DNA of 34,715 bases from contig NZ_JACIDZ010000025.1 in assembly GCF_014196625.1 (NCBI RefSeq), positions 1 through 34,715 on the forward strand. Reading direction: 5' to 3'. Within the stretch, counting starts at the first letter, position 1; the number at the start of each line of letters is the position of its first letter. This stretch comes from Martelella radicis. Lineage in GTDB: Bacteria > Pseudomonadota > Alphaproteobacteria > Rhizobiales > Rhizobiaceae. The translations under genes were made by a program, and so were the position numbers. Under the pieces are notes generated by a model. That model was not told the origin of the DNA, searched no databases, and saw only the letters and a list, made by a program, of their open reading frames with translations. Below, one piece after another: positions 1 through 8,162 of this stretch.

Positions 1-678
1 TCGCGCTCGGTGCCGAGGATCGACAGCGCCTTAAGTTCGCCGGCATCGATCAATCCCTGAGCCTCGGGAAGCTGGACGACGCCGACATCGATCGCACCGG
101 ACGCCAGCAATTGCAGGGCCGGAGCCGCGCCTTCTGTCGGCACCCAGAAGGCCCTGTTGCCGTCAAGCTCGTTCACCAGTGTGACATAGGCGAGATGATT
201 GACGCCGCCCTGATTTGCGCCGCCGGCACGGATTTTCGAGGCATCCTCTTCGATCGCCGCCGTGAGCTGATCCATACTTCCGAACGGACCATCGGCTCTG
301 ACAACCACGGCCGAAGGATCGGCATTGTAGAGGCCGATCGGCGTGAAGTCCTGATAGGTCAGATCGGATGTGCCGAGCCAGTGGAACATCGAGAGTTCCG
401 TGGTGATGATGCCGAGCGTGTAGCCATCGGGGTCGGCATCGGCAATCGCCTTGTGGCCGATGACGCTGCCGCCTCCGGTGCGGTTGACGACATTGATCGG
501 CTGGCCCAGCTCTTCTTCCATCAGCGTAGCCAGGATCCGCCCGGTGGCATCCGTTCCGCCGCCCGCGCCCCAGGGCACGATCAGCGTGATCGGCCGTTCC
601 GGGTATTCGGCGCACGCTGCCGAAATACCGCCGACAACGATCACGGTCGTCGCCAGAAGCGTCTTCAGAATATTCATT
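1..678 (-). CDS. Bug/TctC-family tripartite tricarboxylate transporter substrate-binding protein (3' end cut off)
   Basis: This is a periplasmic solute-binding protein of the tripartite tricarboxylate transporter (TTT) class. It would capture a small, usually carboxylate, ligand and pass it to a TctA/TctB membrane pair. Reading inward from an ATG at 676-678, preceded by a GGAGGA ribosome site at 686-691, the frame stays open to the left edge (226 codons visible; the family is about 320 aa). Residues 1-23 form a signal peptide ending in ACA, and the mature chain starts EYPERPITLIVPWGAGGGTD, the hallmark N-terminus of Bug proteins. Further family features are NRTGGGSVIG near 65 and a DPDGYTLG turn near 82. 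The C-terminal third and any tctA/tctB genes lie outside the window. It is divergent from the IclR gene, with repeated operator-like sites between them, so IclR control is likely. The ligand cannot be told from sequence. Confidence 0.9.
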
Positions 679-848
679 GAATTCTCCTCCCAATCTTCCT
701 TTTGGGTTCCGAAAAGAGCCGACGAGGCCCTGCGGTCCAGAATCCCTCTTTGTTTGACGCGGGCAGGAAAGCCGCTGCCCTTTGCGGTCAGAAACGGCCC
801 CGCCGCTTCGCAGTGACGTTGAACGTCAGATCAAACCTCCCTGTAACA

Positions 849-865
849 ATACCGCATAACGGAAC
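849..865 (-). promoter_or_regulatory. IclR operator-like site, copy 1
   Basis: Read on the minus strand, this is GTTCCGTTATGCGGTAT. It shares the pattern GTTCCG-N5-C(G/A)G-N-AT with two further sites in the same 423-bp gap (679-1101) between the binding-protein gene and the IclR gene. The pattern is an imperfect inverted repeat (GTTCCG against CGGNAT). It lies closest to the binding-protein gene. Apart from the three copies I see no gene in this gap. Binding by the adjacent IclR protein is inferred. Confidence 0.55.
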
Positions 866-935
866 GCTGTACCGCGAAATAATGCTCTCACCGGAGACTA
901 AGTCTGTCAACCGAAATCCCAAAAAAAAGAATAGC

Positions 936-952
936 GTTCCGAATAGCGGGAT
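936..952 (+). promoter_or_regulatory. IclR operator-like site, copy 2
   Basis: This reads GTTCCGAATAGCGGGAT on the plus strand, the middle of three related sites. Its centre is 87 bp from copy 1 and 98 bp from copy 3, which could allow cooperative binding. It follows a run of eight A residues at 921-928. Assignment to the neighbouring IclR regulator rests on position and repetition only. Confidence 0.55.
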
Positions 953-1033
953 TTACGGTGCAGTGAAGATCGGTTATGGTGTCTCTCGATAAATTCGTTT
1001 CAAAACTTACCTTGAGTCTGAAACGATTTAGAT

Positions 1034-1050
1034 GTTCCGTATAGCAGGAT
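1034..1050 (+). promoter_or_regulatory. IclR operator-like site, copy 3
   Basis: This reads GTTCCGTATAGCAGGAT and lies 52 bp upstream of the IclR start codon. That position suits autoregulation, with copies 1 and 2 serving the divergent transporter gene. It differs from copy 2 at two of 17 positions. Confidence 0.55.
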
Positions 1051-1101
1051 TGAATTCCTTATTATGGCAAGCAGGTTCATGGAACGTTTTTGGGGGTAAT
1101 A

Positions 1102-1896
1102 ATGAAAGACGATCAGACAGCACGGGGAAAAACCAGAGGCGACGAGGGGTTGAAGTCGCTGTCGAAGGTGGTGCGCATCCTGGAGTGCTTTTCGGTCAAC
1201 GACCGTGCATTGTCGCTTGCGACGATATGCCAGCGGACTGGGTTTCCCAAGAGCACCACGCACAGGCTGGTGGCTTCCATGCGGGAGGTCGGGTTCCTGG
1301 ATCAGGACAGGGAGCGTGACAGCTATCGCCTGGGGCTCCGGCTGTTCGAGTTCGGCGATATCGTGCTCGCCAATCTCGATGTGCGCCGGGAAGCCCGGCC
1401 GATGATGGAATCTCTTCAGCACATGACCGGCCAGACCGTTCATCTGGCTGTTTTCGACGGGATGCAGGCCGTTGTCATCCACCGTGTGGGTGCCGGAAAC
1501 GAAAGCCATACCAAAGCGGGCATGATCGAGAACGCGCCGGTGCATTGCACGAGCATCGGCAAGGCGATCCTCGCTTTTCAGACGGAAGACGCCGTCGAGC
1601 GGGTGATTGCGGCGGGCCTGTCGCGCTATACCGACCAGACAATGACCGATCCCGATGATCTGCGAAGGGCTCTGGCCGAAATTCGCGAGAAGGGTTATGC
1701 CGTGGACAATGAGGAGCATCAGCCAGGACTGCGATGTCTCGGCGCTCCGATCCACGATCAGAACGGCCGCGTATTCGCCGGCATCAGCGTCAACGGCCCG
1801 GCCTGGCAGATTCCCGAAAACGAAATCCCGGATCTGGCCAAGATCGTCGTCTATCAGGCGCGCGTGATCTCCCAGCGCCTTGGTTGGCACGACTGA
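1102..1896 (+). CDS. IclR-family transcriptional regulator
   Basis: This is a DNA-binding regulator of 264 aa, the usual IclR length. A winged helix-turn-helix spans about residues 18-75 (SLSKVVRILECF, then the recognition region TGFPKSTTHRLVASM). The IclR effector domain spans about 90-255 (HLAVFDGMQAVVIHRV, then APVHCTSIGKAIL, a strongly conserved stretch). The ATG at 1102 is chosen over an in-frame TTG at 1090 because a GGGGG ribosome site sits six bases before it and the TTG has none. It is divergent from the TTT binding protein and probably controls it and itself through the three repeats at 849-1050. The effector is probably the transported carboxylate or aromatic acid or a derivative, but nothing in the sequence names it. 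Confidence 0.93.
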   Translation: MKDDQTARGKTRGDEGLKSLSKVVRILECFSVNDRALSLATICQRTGFPKSTTHRLVASMREVGFLDQDRERDSYRLGLRLFEFGDIVLANLDVRREARPMMESLQHMTGQTVHLAVFDGMQAVVIHRVGAGNESHTKAGMIENAPVHCTSIGKAILAFQTEDAVERVIAAGLSRYTDQTMTDPDDLRRALAEIREKGYAVDNEEHQPGLRCLGAPIHDQNGRVFAGISVNGPAWQIPENEIPDLAKIVVYQARVISQRLGWHD

Positions 1897-2153
1897 GCGT
1901 CCGGCCGGTTCTCCGGGCCTTGCAGTTCGGCGGCTCGGGAGATCAGGGGCTCGTCGGCATCGGAAAATAGCGCCCTGTCGTCACCCGTCGCGGCCGCTCT
2001 CAATACGGAGGGTCTCAGGTCTGGTGCGCCCGGTACTTATGCCATCGCTTGCGCATCGGATGATAGACGGCGATGCTTGCGCCAGCCAATGCCGTCCTTG
2101 TGCCCCAATCGAGCGCAAGGCTTTTGCAGAAAACCCCGGTGTTTCCGGACTGT

Positions 2154-3635
2154 TCAACGACAAGGGCACCGGGCCTGTTCGATGGCGTTGCGCCAATGCT
2201 TGCGTCGCCTCAGGCGGTCAAGGCTGGCTTCCCCCGGCATGAATGTGAGCGCGGCCTTGTGTGCGAGGTCACGGGCATCCTCGTCCGCAAAAAGCCCGGT
2301 TGCGATGCCGGCCACAAGGCCGGCGCCATAGCCGCTCAATGCATTGAGCGAGGGGACATTCACTTCTGCACCCAGAAGGTCGGCCTGCAACTGCATCAGA
2401 AATCCGTTTGCCGCCGCGCCACCGTCGGCGAGCAAGCCGGTGATCTCGACACCGAGATCCGCTGCCATGGCGTCAGCGACATCGCAGACCTGCATGGCGA
2501 TTGCTTCAAGCGTCGCCAGGGCAATGTGGGCGGGTCTTGTCGAGAGCGACAGGCCGGAGATCGTCCCTCGTGCGCTCGCATCCCAATATGGCGCGCCAAG
2601 GCCCGCGAGCGCAGGAATGAAGGCTACGCCGTTCGCGTCCCCGACGGTTTGAGCAAGCGTGGACAATTCAGCAGGACCGTCGAGCCCGAGCATGGTGCTG
2701 GCAAAGGCTGCGGCCTGGCCGGAGACGGTAATGTTGCCTTCAAGCGCATAGAGCGTTTCTCCGCCGCGTCGCCAGGCGACCGTTGTGGAGAGACCGTTTT
2801 CGGAATGCAATGGTGCCTCGGTCAGCGTCATCATCGAGGTGCCGGTGCCATAGGTCGCCTTGATGACGCCCGGCTGGCGCGCGCCGTGGGCAAAAAGTGC
2901 GGCGTGGCTGTCGCCAATCATGGCGCGGATGGGGATGGCGGCAGGCAGAACCAGCCCCCCTTGTGTCTCGCCGAAATTGTCGTCGCTATCGCAGATTTCG
3001 GCGAGAAGAGCTGACGGGACATCGAACAGACTGCAAAGCTCCGGGCTCCATTTGCCGGCCGAGATATCGAAAAGCTGGGTTCGCGATGCGTTTGATGCGT
3101 CGGTCTTGAAGCTCTGGCCGCCTGTCAGCCTGTAGAGAAGGTAGGTGTCGACGGTGCCTGCGCATAGCCGGCCTTCGGCGGCGGCCTTTCGCGCGCCTTG
3201 TTCGTTGTCGAGCAACCAGCCGATCTTGGCGGCCGGAAACAGCGGGTCGAGGCTGAGCCCGGTGATATTTCGGACAAGGCGCTCATTTTCAGCGGTGCGC
3301 AGCGGTGCAAGCCGTTCCTCCGAACGCCTGCACTGCCAGATGATGCAGGGGCCGATGGGGTTGCCGGTTTTCCTGTCCCAGACGAGAACGGATTCTCGCT
3401 GGTTGGAGATTCCGATGGCGGCGATGGCGACATCACCGGCCGCATCAAGGCAAGCGGCGATGGCGGTCTCCACGCTTTTCCAGATGGCGTCCCCGGTGGT
3501 TTCCGCCCAACCGGATCGCGGATAGGTGACCTCAAGGCCAGCCGATCCGGTTGCGGTGATCGTGCCCTCCTCATTGATCAGCAGCACTTTCGTGTTGGTC
3601 GTGCCCTGATCAATTGAAAGGATATGCCCGGTCAT
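2154..3635 (-). CDS. FGGY-family carbohydrate kinase, glycerol-kinase-like; candidate D-apulose kinase
   Basis: This is an ATP-dependent sugar or polyol kinase of 493 aa. N-terminal ATPase-fold signature: SIDQGTTNTKVLL (residues 7-19). C-terminal nucleotide-binding motif: LLADGGAAANGFLMQLQADL. It follows E. coli GlpK closely along its length (SNQRES, IIWQCRRS, SNASRTQLFD, GLGAPYWD). However, three glycerol-contacting positions differ: GlpK Tyr135 is Leu132, Gln246 is Ser243 and Phe270 is Ser267, while Arg80, Glu81, Trp100 and Asp242 are kept. That suggests a roomier pocket for a sugar larger than glycerol. It is the last gene of a four-gene operon with isomerase and split transketolase, and its ATG overlaps the transketolase stop (3632-3635). 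The order isomerase-transketolase-kinase matches ketose phosphorylation before a transketolase step, as in D-apiose breakdown. A pentulose or tetrulose kinase remains possible. Confidence 0.88.
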   Translation of the reverse strand: MTGHILSIDQGTTNTKVLLINEEGTITATGSAGLEVTYPRSGWAETTGDAIWKSVETAIAACLDAAGDVAIAAIGISNQRESVLVWDRKTGNPIGPCIIWQCRRSEERLAPLRTAENERLVRNITGLSLDPLFPAAKIGWLLDNEQGARKAAAEGRLCAGTVDTYLLYRLTGGQSFKTDASNASRTQLFDISAGKWSPELCSLFDVPSALLAEICDSDDNFGETQGGLVLPAAIPIRAMIGDSHAALFAHGARQPGVIKATYGTGTSMMTLTEAPLHSENGLSTTVAWRRGGETLYALEGNITVSGQAAAFASTMLGLDGPAELSTLAQTVGDANGVAFIPALAGLGAPYWDASARGTISGLSLSTRPAHIALATLEAIAMQVCDVADAMAADLGVEITGLLADGGAAANGFLMQLQADLLGAEVNVPSLNALSGYGAGLVAGIATGLFADEDARDLAHKAALTFMPGEASLDRLRRRKHWRNAIEQARCPCR

Positions 3636-4597
3636 TTTCCGTGTCCCGCCTCAAGCACGCCGCGAACGGAGGCTGCAATGCCATCCGCCGTCAGGTTGAA
3701 ATGCGAATAGAGGAACGAGATGGAACCTGTCGGAGCGAATTCCGGGAAGCCCATGATCCTGAGCCGGGCCGGTCGATGCTCGGCGATGACCTCGGCCACC
3801 GCTCCGCCAAGACCACCGCGGACAGAGCCTTCCTCGACGGTGACGATCGCGCCTGTTTCGGCGGCGGAGACGATGGCGTCGATATCGAGCGGGGCGATGG
3901 AGGACATGTTGATCACGCGGGCATCGATTCCCTCATCGACAAGGCGTTCGGCCGCCTGCAAGGCGCGGTGCACCATGACGCCATTGGCAATGATCGCCGC
4001 GTCCTGGCCTGGTTTCAGCGTCTCCGCGGCCCCCAGGCGGAATTTCGCGCCCTCGGGCCTTGCGAGTTCGGGAACCGGGAAGCGGCTGATCCGCAGATAG
4101 AAAGGGCCCTCAAGGCTTGCCGCAAGTTTGACCGCCTCCGCTGTTTCCCACGGATCCGAGGGGACGATGATCCTGAGGTTCGGCAAAGCGCGCAGCCAGG
4201 CCATATCTTCGATCGAATGATGGGTCGGGCCCAGTTCGCCATAGGCGATGCCCGAGGACTGCCCGACGAGCTTGACGTTGGTGTTGGTGTAGCAGACATC
4301 GGCCTTGATCTGCTCGAGCGCGCGGGCCGTCAGGAAGCAACCGGCGGCGCTGACGAAGGGAACCCTGCCGCCATTGGCAAGACCGGCGCCGACGCCGACC
4401 ATGTTCTGCTCTGCAATGCCGACATTGACCAGGCGCTCGGGCCAACGCTTCTGGAAGCCGCCAAGCTTTGACGAGCCGACGCTGTCGTTGACGACTGAAA
4501 CGATGGAGGCGTTCTCCTCGGCCAGCGCTTCCAGCGTCGAGGCGAACGCGACGCGGCAGTCAAACAGCTTTTCCTCTTTCTCAGCCAGCGCGCTCAT
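3632..4597 (-). CDS. transketolase C-terminal subunit; candidate AptB-like
   Basis: This 321-aa protein is the second half of a split transketolase: the pyrimidine-binding (Pyr) domain plus the transketolase C domain. Glu63 in VNVGIAEQNMVGVGAGLA is the conserved glutamate that activates thiamine diphosphate. Other family motifs follow: YGELGPTHHSIEDMAWLRAL, the FYLRI strand, and EEGSVRGGLGGAVAE near 255. The gene overlaps the upstream N-terminal subunit by 17 bp in a different frame and has its own ATG. This is therefore a natural two-subunit enzyme, not a frameshifted full-length one. The partner pair would move a two-carbon ketol unit between phosphorylated sugars in the cytoplasm. Split transketolases of this type serve D-apulose-4-phosphate breakdown, among other pathways. 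That specific reaction is inferred from neighbours. Confidence 0.9.
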   Translation of the reverse strand: MSALAEKEEKLFDCRVAFASTLEALAEENASIVSVVNDSVGSSKLGGFQKRWPERLVNVGIAEQNMVGVGAGLANGGRVPFVSAAGCFLTARALEQIKADVCYTNTNVKLVGQSSGIAYGELGPTHHSIEDMAWLRALPNLRIIVPSDPWETAEAVKLAASLEGPFYLRISRFPVPELARPEGAKFRLGAAETLKPGQDAAIIANGVMVHRALQAAERLVDEGIDARVINMSSIAPLDIDAIVSAAETGAIVTVEEGSVRGGLGGAVAEVIAEHRPARLRIMGFPEFAPTGSISFLYSHFNLTADGIAASVRGVLEAGHGK

Positions 4598-5459
4598 CGC
4601 TCAATTCTCCTATTGCCTGGTCATACTGGTTCCTGTTCAGGACGCCGTGGTGCCAGTGCACCTCGTCTTCCATGAAGGAAACGCCCTTGCCCTTGATGGT
4701 GTGGGCAATGATGCAGCGGGGCTTTCCCGCCGAGGGGGCGGCGAGGTGCTCAAGAAGGGCTGCATGATCATGCCCGTCGCATTCGCGCACTTCCCAGCCA
4801 AAGGCGCGCCACTTGTCGGCCAGCGGTTCAAGCGTGTTGGTCTCTTCCACCCTGGCGCCCTGTTGCAGCCGGTTGCGGTCGATGATCAGGGTGAGGTTGT
4901 CGAGCCTGCGATGGCCGGCCAACATGCCGGCTTCCCAGTTGCTGCCCTCCTGCTGCTCGCCATCGCCCGTGACAACGAAGACACGGCGGTCGGAGCCATC
5001 CAGCCTGGCGGCGATCGCCATGCCGACGGCGACGGGCATGCCATGGCCGAGCGGGCCGGTATTGGTTTCGACGCCGGGCAGGTAATTGCGGTTCGGGTGG
5101 CCGTTCAACCGGGAGAGCGGCCCCATATAGGTCGACAGTTCCGCGTGCGGAAAATAACCCGCCTCGGCCAGAGCCGCGTAGAATGCGCCGGTGCAGTGGC
5201 CCTTGCTCATGACGAAGCGGTCGCGCTCCGGCGCATCGGGTTCCTTAGGGTCATAGCGCATCACGCCGAAGAACAGCGTCGCCAGAATATCGGTGACGGA
5301 CATGTCGCCGCCGGGATGTCCGAGTTGCGCCTCGAATGCCATCGAAAGGGCATTGCGGCGGATATGCGTCGCCTTTTCTCGAAGAAAGGTCACGATCTCC
5401 TTCGGATCAGATGACAGGCCGGCCCTTGTGATGCCGGCGGGCAGGGTAACGGTACTCAT
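4581..5459 (-). CDS. transketolase N-terminal subunit; candidate AptA-like
   Basis: This 292-aa protein is the thiamine-diphosphate (PP) domain half of a split transketolase. The diphosphate/metal motif GDGEQQEGSNWEA is at residues 165-177. Active-site histidines are visible in AQLGHPGGDMS (near 48), SKGHCTGAF (near 88) and TGPLGHGMPVAVGMA (near 139). It starts 10 bases after the isomerase stop and ends inside the start of the C-terminal subunit, so the two halves should be made in equal amounts. A full-length transketolase (about 660 aa) would need both proteins. Substrate choice cannot be read from the sequence. The operon favours a ketose-4- or 5-phosphate derived from the isomerase/kinase product. 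Confidence 0.9.
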   Translation of the reverse strand: MSTVTLPAGITRAGLSSDPKEIVTFLREKATHIRRNALSMAFEAQLGHPGGDMSVTDILATLFFGVMRYDPKEPDAPERDRFVMSKGHCTGAFYAALAEAGYFPHAELSTYMGPLSRLNGHPNRNYLPGVETNTGPLGHGMPVAVGMAIAARLDGSDRRVFVVTGDGEQQEGSNWEAGMLAGHRRLDNLTLIIDRNRLQQGARVEETNTLEPLADKWRAFGWEVRECDGHDHAALLEHLAAPSAGKPRCIIAHTIKGKGVSFMEDEVHWHHGVLNRNQYDQAIGELSDERAG

Positions 5460-5469
5460 TCGTCTGGCC

Positions 5470-6936
5470 TCATGTGAACGTGTTGGTCGGCGGACAGAGC
5501 GCTTCGCTTTCGCCGCCGTGGCGGTAAAGCGGCCATTTCAGATAACGGGTGATGGCTTCCTCGACGACGTCGCCGTGATGGCCGCGGACCATGGCGACGT
5601 GGTGCTCGAAGCCGTTGCGGACGATGAAGCCCATGAGCGCACGCAGCTTCTTCACGGAGGTCACCGCGATGCCGCCATCCATGGGGAAGGGGTCGTCGGT
5701 AAAGTCGCCTTCGCCGGCATAGGCCTTGAGCGTCCCGGCGGTATCGTCGGAGGACAGGCGGAAATAGGTCATCGGACCGGCCTTCACCTTGCCCTTGACC
5801 GCGCCGAAGCACTTTTCCTTGCCGATCACGGTGCCCAGAACATCGAGCTCGGAGATCTCCGGCTCCGCGCCGATGAAGCTTCTCGGAAAATTGCCGCAAT
5901 GCGTACAGACGCATTTGTCCGCCTCGCGGGCATAGTTGTTGTTCCAGTCGAGAATGGCGGCCGGTGCGCCCGAGGCCAGCGACAGGGCGTACATCGAGAT
6001 TGCCCCCATCACATCAACCTCGCAGGCGCTTGGCATCAGTTTTTCGCTCAGCATCGACATGGATACGCATGTCGCGCAGCCGAAATTGTCCTGCAGCGAG
6101 CGCCAGCACTGAATGGCGCTGGCATCGCATTCGTTTTCCGCGATCCAGCGATCGACGGTGACGCCCCATTTGGCCTGGCGCACCAGCTTCTCGCGACCGA
6201 TATGCGCGGGGATGTGGCCGTACTGGGTAATCGCTTCGACCTTGGCTGCGACCTCGCTGTCGCTGTCGGCGAGCTTTCCGGCTCGGTCGATCAGCTCGGA
6301 CAGGTCGACGGTGACGACCGTGATGCCGCTTTTCTGCAGCAGCTTCTCCGAATAGCGCATCGTCTGGAACGAGCCGGTGCGGGCGCCGATGGAGCCTATA
6401 CGCGCGTTCTTAAGCCCGCGTACGGTGCGACAGACGCGGGCAAAACGTTCGAGGTCCGCGCCAAATTCATCACCGTCGACATCGGAGGTATGGGTGGTCG
6501 TGTCGGTGAAATCGATGCCGTACTGATAAAAATTGTTGGAAACCGAGATCTTGCCGCAGAAAGCGTCACGGCGGGAATGGACATCGACCTTGTCGACCTC
6601 GTCATTGGAGGCCTGCAACAGAACCGGGACATTCAGCCCGGCGCCTGCAAGGGTTTCTGCGATGGCGATTTCATCGCCGAAATTCGGCAGCAGAACCACG
6701 ATGCCGTCGATGTCGTCGCGATGTTCCTTGAAAAAGCGCGCGCACAAGGCGGCATCCTCGCGCGATTGCACGGCGCCGTTTTCCGTTGCGTCGAACGGGA
6801 GAATGCGATGGTCGATATCAAGCCGTGAGAGCTGTTCGATCACCTGTTTGCGGCTTTCCACCGCCGGAGCGCCATTGAAGAACTGGCGGCTGCCGACCAC
6901 GATTCCGAATGTGATCTTCTTCTGGAAATGATGCAC
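5470..6936 (-). CDS. L-fucose/L-arabinose isomerase-family aldose-ketose isomerase; candidate apiose-type isomerase
   Basis: This is probably a metal-dependent sugar isomerase of 488 aa, FucI/AraA superfamily. The metal ligands appear as Glu306 (ACEVDVMGA) and Asp330 (ILDWNNNY), 24 residues apart, the same spacing as Glu337 and Asp361 in E. coli FucI. A C-terminal histidine pair (GFEHHVAMV, about 445-446) is the likely third ligand. A cysteine-rich HCGN segment follows the Asp. I chose the GTG at 6936 because GGGAGGAGG sits just upstream; a longer in-frame ATG at 6966 has no ribosome site. It is the first gene of the operon with transketolase and kinase and is divergent from DeoR. The true substrate is unknown: fucose, arabinose, or a branched aldose such as D-apiose are candidates, and the transketolase neighbours favour a pentose. 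Confidence 0.85.
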   Translation of the reverse strand: MHHFQKKITFGIVVGSRQFFNGAPAVESRKQVIEQLSRLDIDHRILPFDATENGAVQSREDAALCARFFKEHRDDIDGIVVLLPNFGDEIAIAETLAGAGLNVPVLLQASNDEVDKVDVHSRRDAFCGKISVSNNFYQYGIDFTDTTTHTSDVDGDEFGADLERFARVCRTVRGLKNARIGSIGARTGSFQTMRYSEKLLQKSGITVVTVDLSELIDRAGKLADSDSEVAAKVEAITQYGHIPAHIGREKLVRQAKWGVTVDRWIAENECDASAIQCWRSLQDNFGCATCVSMSMLSEKLMPSACEVDVMGAISMYALSLASGAPAAILDWNNNYAREADKCVCTHCGNFPRSFIGAEPEISELDVLGTVIGKEKCFGAVKGKVKAGPMTYFRLSSDDTAGTLKAYAGEGDFTDDPFPMDGGIAVTSVKKLRALMGFIVRNGFEHHVAMVRGHHGDVVEEAITRYLKWPLYRHGGESEALCPPTNTFT

Positions 6937-6972
6937 TGAGCCTCCTCCCGGCGATGCGGCAATCATTATTGA

Positions 6973-6990
6973 TTTTCGAATTTTCTCGAA
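6973..6990 (-). promoter_or_regulatory. putative DeoR operator: two TTCGAA-like repeats one helical turn apart
   Basis: On the plus strand TTTTCGAA (6973-6980) is followed by TTCTCGAA (6983-6990), a 10-bp repeat in an AT-rich stretch upstream of the isomerase operon. Tandem repeats one turn apart are usual for DeoR-family operators. The motif resembles the repeats at 8141-8179 read in reverse. Binding is inferred. Confidence 0.45.
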
Positions 6991-7172
6991 TATTTGTGTT
7001 TTTAATCACTTTGTCAATCTAGAATTTCTGTTTTTCTTTGATGCTTCTGCGCTTCTAAGGTATGGATTGAGTTGCGGGGCTGCTCGGCGTATCGCGAAGG
7101 TAGCCGCAGATGCTTGGGTTCCGCAGACACGGTGGCTGTTGTCCGCGATCGTCGACTGAAAGGGATAGGGAA

Positions 7173-7997
7173 ATGGCAAGAAGTAGCGCCAGAAGGTCTT
7201 CGGCTGCTGAAGTTGCAAGTGGCGACAGGAAGGCTCTGCTGGCCGAGCCGCGACGGCTGAAGATCATGGAATGGCTGAAAGAAGAGGGGAGTGCCAGGGT
7301 CCGCGATCTGTCCGTCGCCTTCGAAGTCTCGGAGGCGACCATACGCCAGGATCTGGAGCGGCTGGAGAATGAGGGGCATATCGTCAGGGAGCATGGCGGT
7401 GCTTACCTCAAGACAATGCCGCAGCAGGTTCAGACGCTTTCGCTGCAACACCATGACCACATGACCGAAAAGGCAGCGATCGGCCGGGTCGCCGCCGGGC
7501 TTGTGTCGGATGGCGAGACGCTTATTCTGGATGCCGGGTCAACGACGACCGCGACGGCTCAAAATCTCATAAATCACAAGAACTTGACGGTTATTACCAA
7601 TGCGCTCAACATTGCGCTCATGCTGGGTAGCGTGCCGGGTTTCACCGTGCATATGCCGGGCGGCCAGTTCAAGGCGCCGACCCTGTCGCTGAGCGGCGAC
7701 AAATCGGTCGAATATTTCCGAGACATATTCGCCAACAAGCTGTTCCTGGCGACCGCCGGCGTCGGGATCGAGGCGGGACTGACCTATCCGAGCTTCGCAG
7801 ACCTGCAGCTGAAAGAGGCCATGATCCGTGCGGCCTCGCATGTTTACCTCGTTGCCGATTCTTCCAAGATCAACCGAGCGTCTTTCACGCGCCTTGGTGC
7901 ACTCGACATGATTCATTCCTTCGTGACGGATGCGGGTATCAGCGACAAGGATGCCCAGGCGCTCGAGCGCCACGGCATCGAAATCATCATCGCCTGA
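7173..7997 (+). CDS. DeoR-family sugar-responsive transcriptional regulator
   Basis: This is a 274-aa repressor-type regulator. The DeoR winged helix-turn-helix spans about residues 30-85 (RRLKIMEWLKEEG, then VSEATIRQDLERLENEGHI). The DeoRC sugar-phosphate sensor domain follows (ILDAGSTTTATAQNL, VITNALNIALML, and the AdSSKIN stretch near 230). The start at 7173 follows an AGGGATAGGGAA ribosome site; an upstream in-frame ATG at 7110 has none. A basic, serine-rich N-terminal tail of about 25 residues precedes the HTH. It sits between the isomerase operon and the CUT1 transporter, and similar repeats occur in both promoters, so it probably controls both. DeoR sensors normally bind a phosphorylated intermediate, here possibly the ketose phosphate made by the FGGY kinase. 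Confidence 0.93.
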   Translation: MARSSARRSSAAEVASGDRKALLAEPRRLKIMEWLKEEGSARVRDLSVAFEVSEATIRQDLERLENEGHIVREHGGAYLKTMPQQVQTLSLQHHDHMTEKAAIGRVAAGLVSDGETLILDAGSTTTATAQNLINHKNLTVITNALNIALMLGSVPGFTVHMPGGQFKAPTLSLSGDKSVEYFRDIFANKLFLATAGVGIEAGLTYPSFADLQLKEAMIRAASHVYLVADSSKINRASFTRLGALDMIHSFVTDAGISDKDAQALERHGIEIIIA

Positions 7998-8025
7998 CGC
8001 TGTTGTTGCCGAATCCCTTCTTGCT

Positions 8026-8050
8026 GCACGTCCCTGACCGGGCGTGCTTT
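8026..8050 (+). terminator. stem-loop terminator after deoR
   Basis: GCACGTCC (8026-8033) pairs with GGGCGTGC (8040-8047), an 8-bp stem with one G-T pair and a 6-base loop. It is followed by TTT. It begins 29 bases after the DeoR stop codon. The short T tail makes it a modest terminator. Confidence 0.5.
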
Positions 8051-8131
8051 CCCGCTATCTCGACATTTGGTCTGCGGGATCCGTCGCGATCGCCAAAAAA
8101 ACAAAAGAAATTGGAGGTAAACAAAAAAATA

Positions 8132-8162
8132 TTGACACTTATCGAAAGTTCGCCATGATAAT
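8132..8162 (+). promoter_or_regulatory. probable sigma-70 promoter of the CUT1 transporter operon
   Basis: A perfect -35 box TTGACA lies at 8132-8137. The -10 is either ATGATA (8155-8160, 17-bp spacer) or GATAAT (8157-8162, 19-bp spacer, closer to consensus). Transcription would start near 8168, about 33 bases before the binding-protein ATG. One operator-like repeat lies in the spacer and the other at the expected start site, which fits repression. Confidence 0.6.

Noticed and set aside
2133-2148. CCGG-N5-CCGG as a terminator after the kinase operon
   Set aside because: The 4-bp stem is too short to be convincing despite a following T-rich stretch on the minus strand.
1981-2196. 71-codon minus-strand frame after the kinase gene
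   Set aside because: It overlaps the kinase end in another frame, has no clear ribosome site and shows no recognizable motif.
2154-3635. Plain glycerol kinase (glpK)
   Set aside because: Three glycerol-contacting residues differ and no glycerol-uptake or glycerol-phosphate dehydrogenase gene is nearby.
3632-5459. The transketolase halves as a frameshifted single gene
   Set aside because: Each half has its own start, they overlap by 17 bp like other operon genes here, and two-subunit transketolases are a known natural form.
5293-6828. 511-codon plus-strand open frame across the isomerase gene
   Set aside because: It lies opposite a clear FucI-family gene and has no family motif; its composition is that of an antisense shadow in GC-rich DNA.
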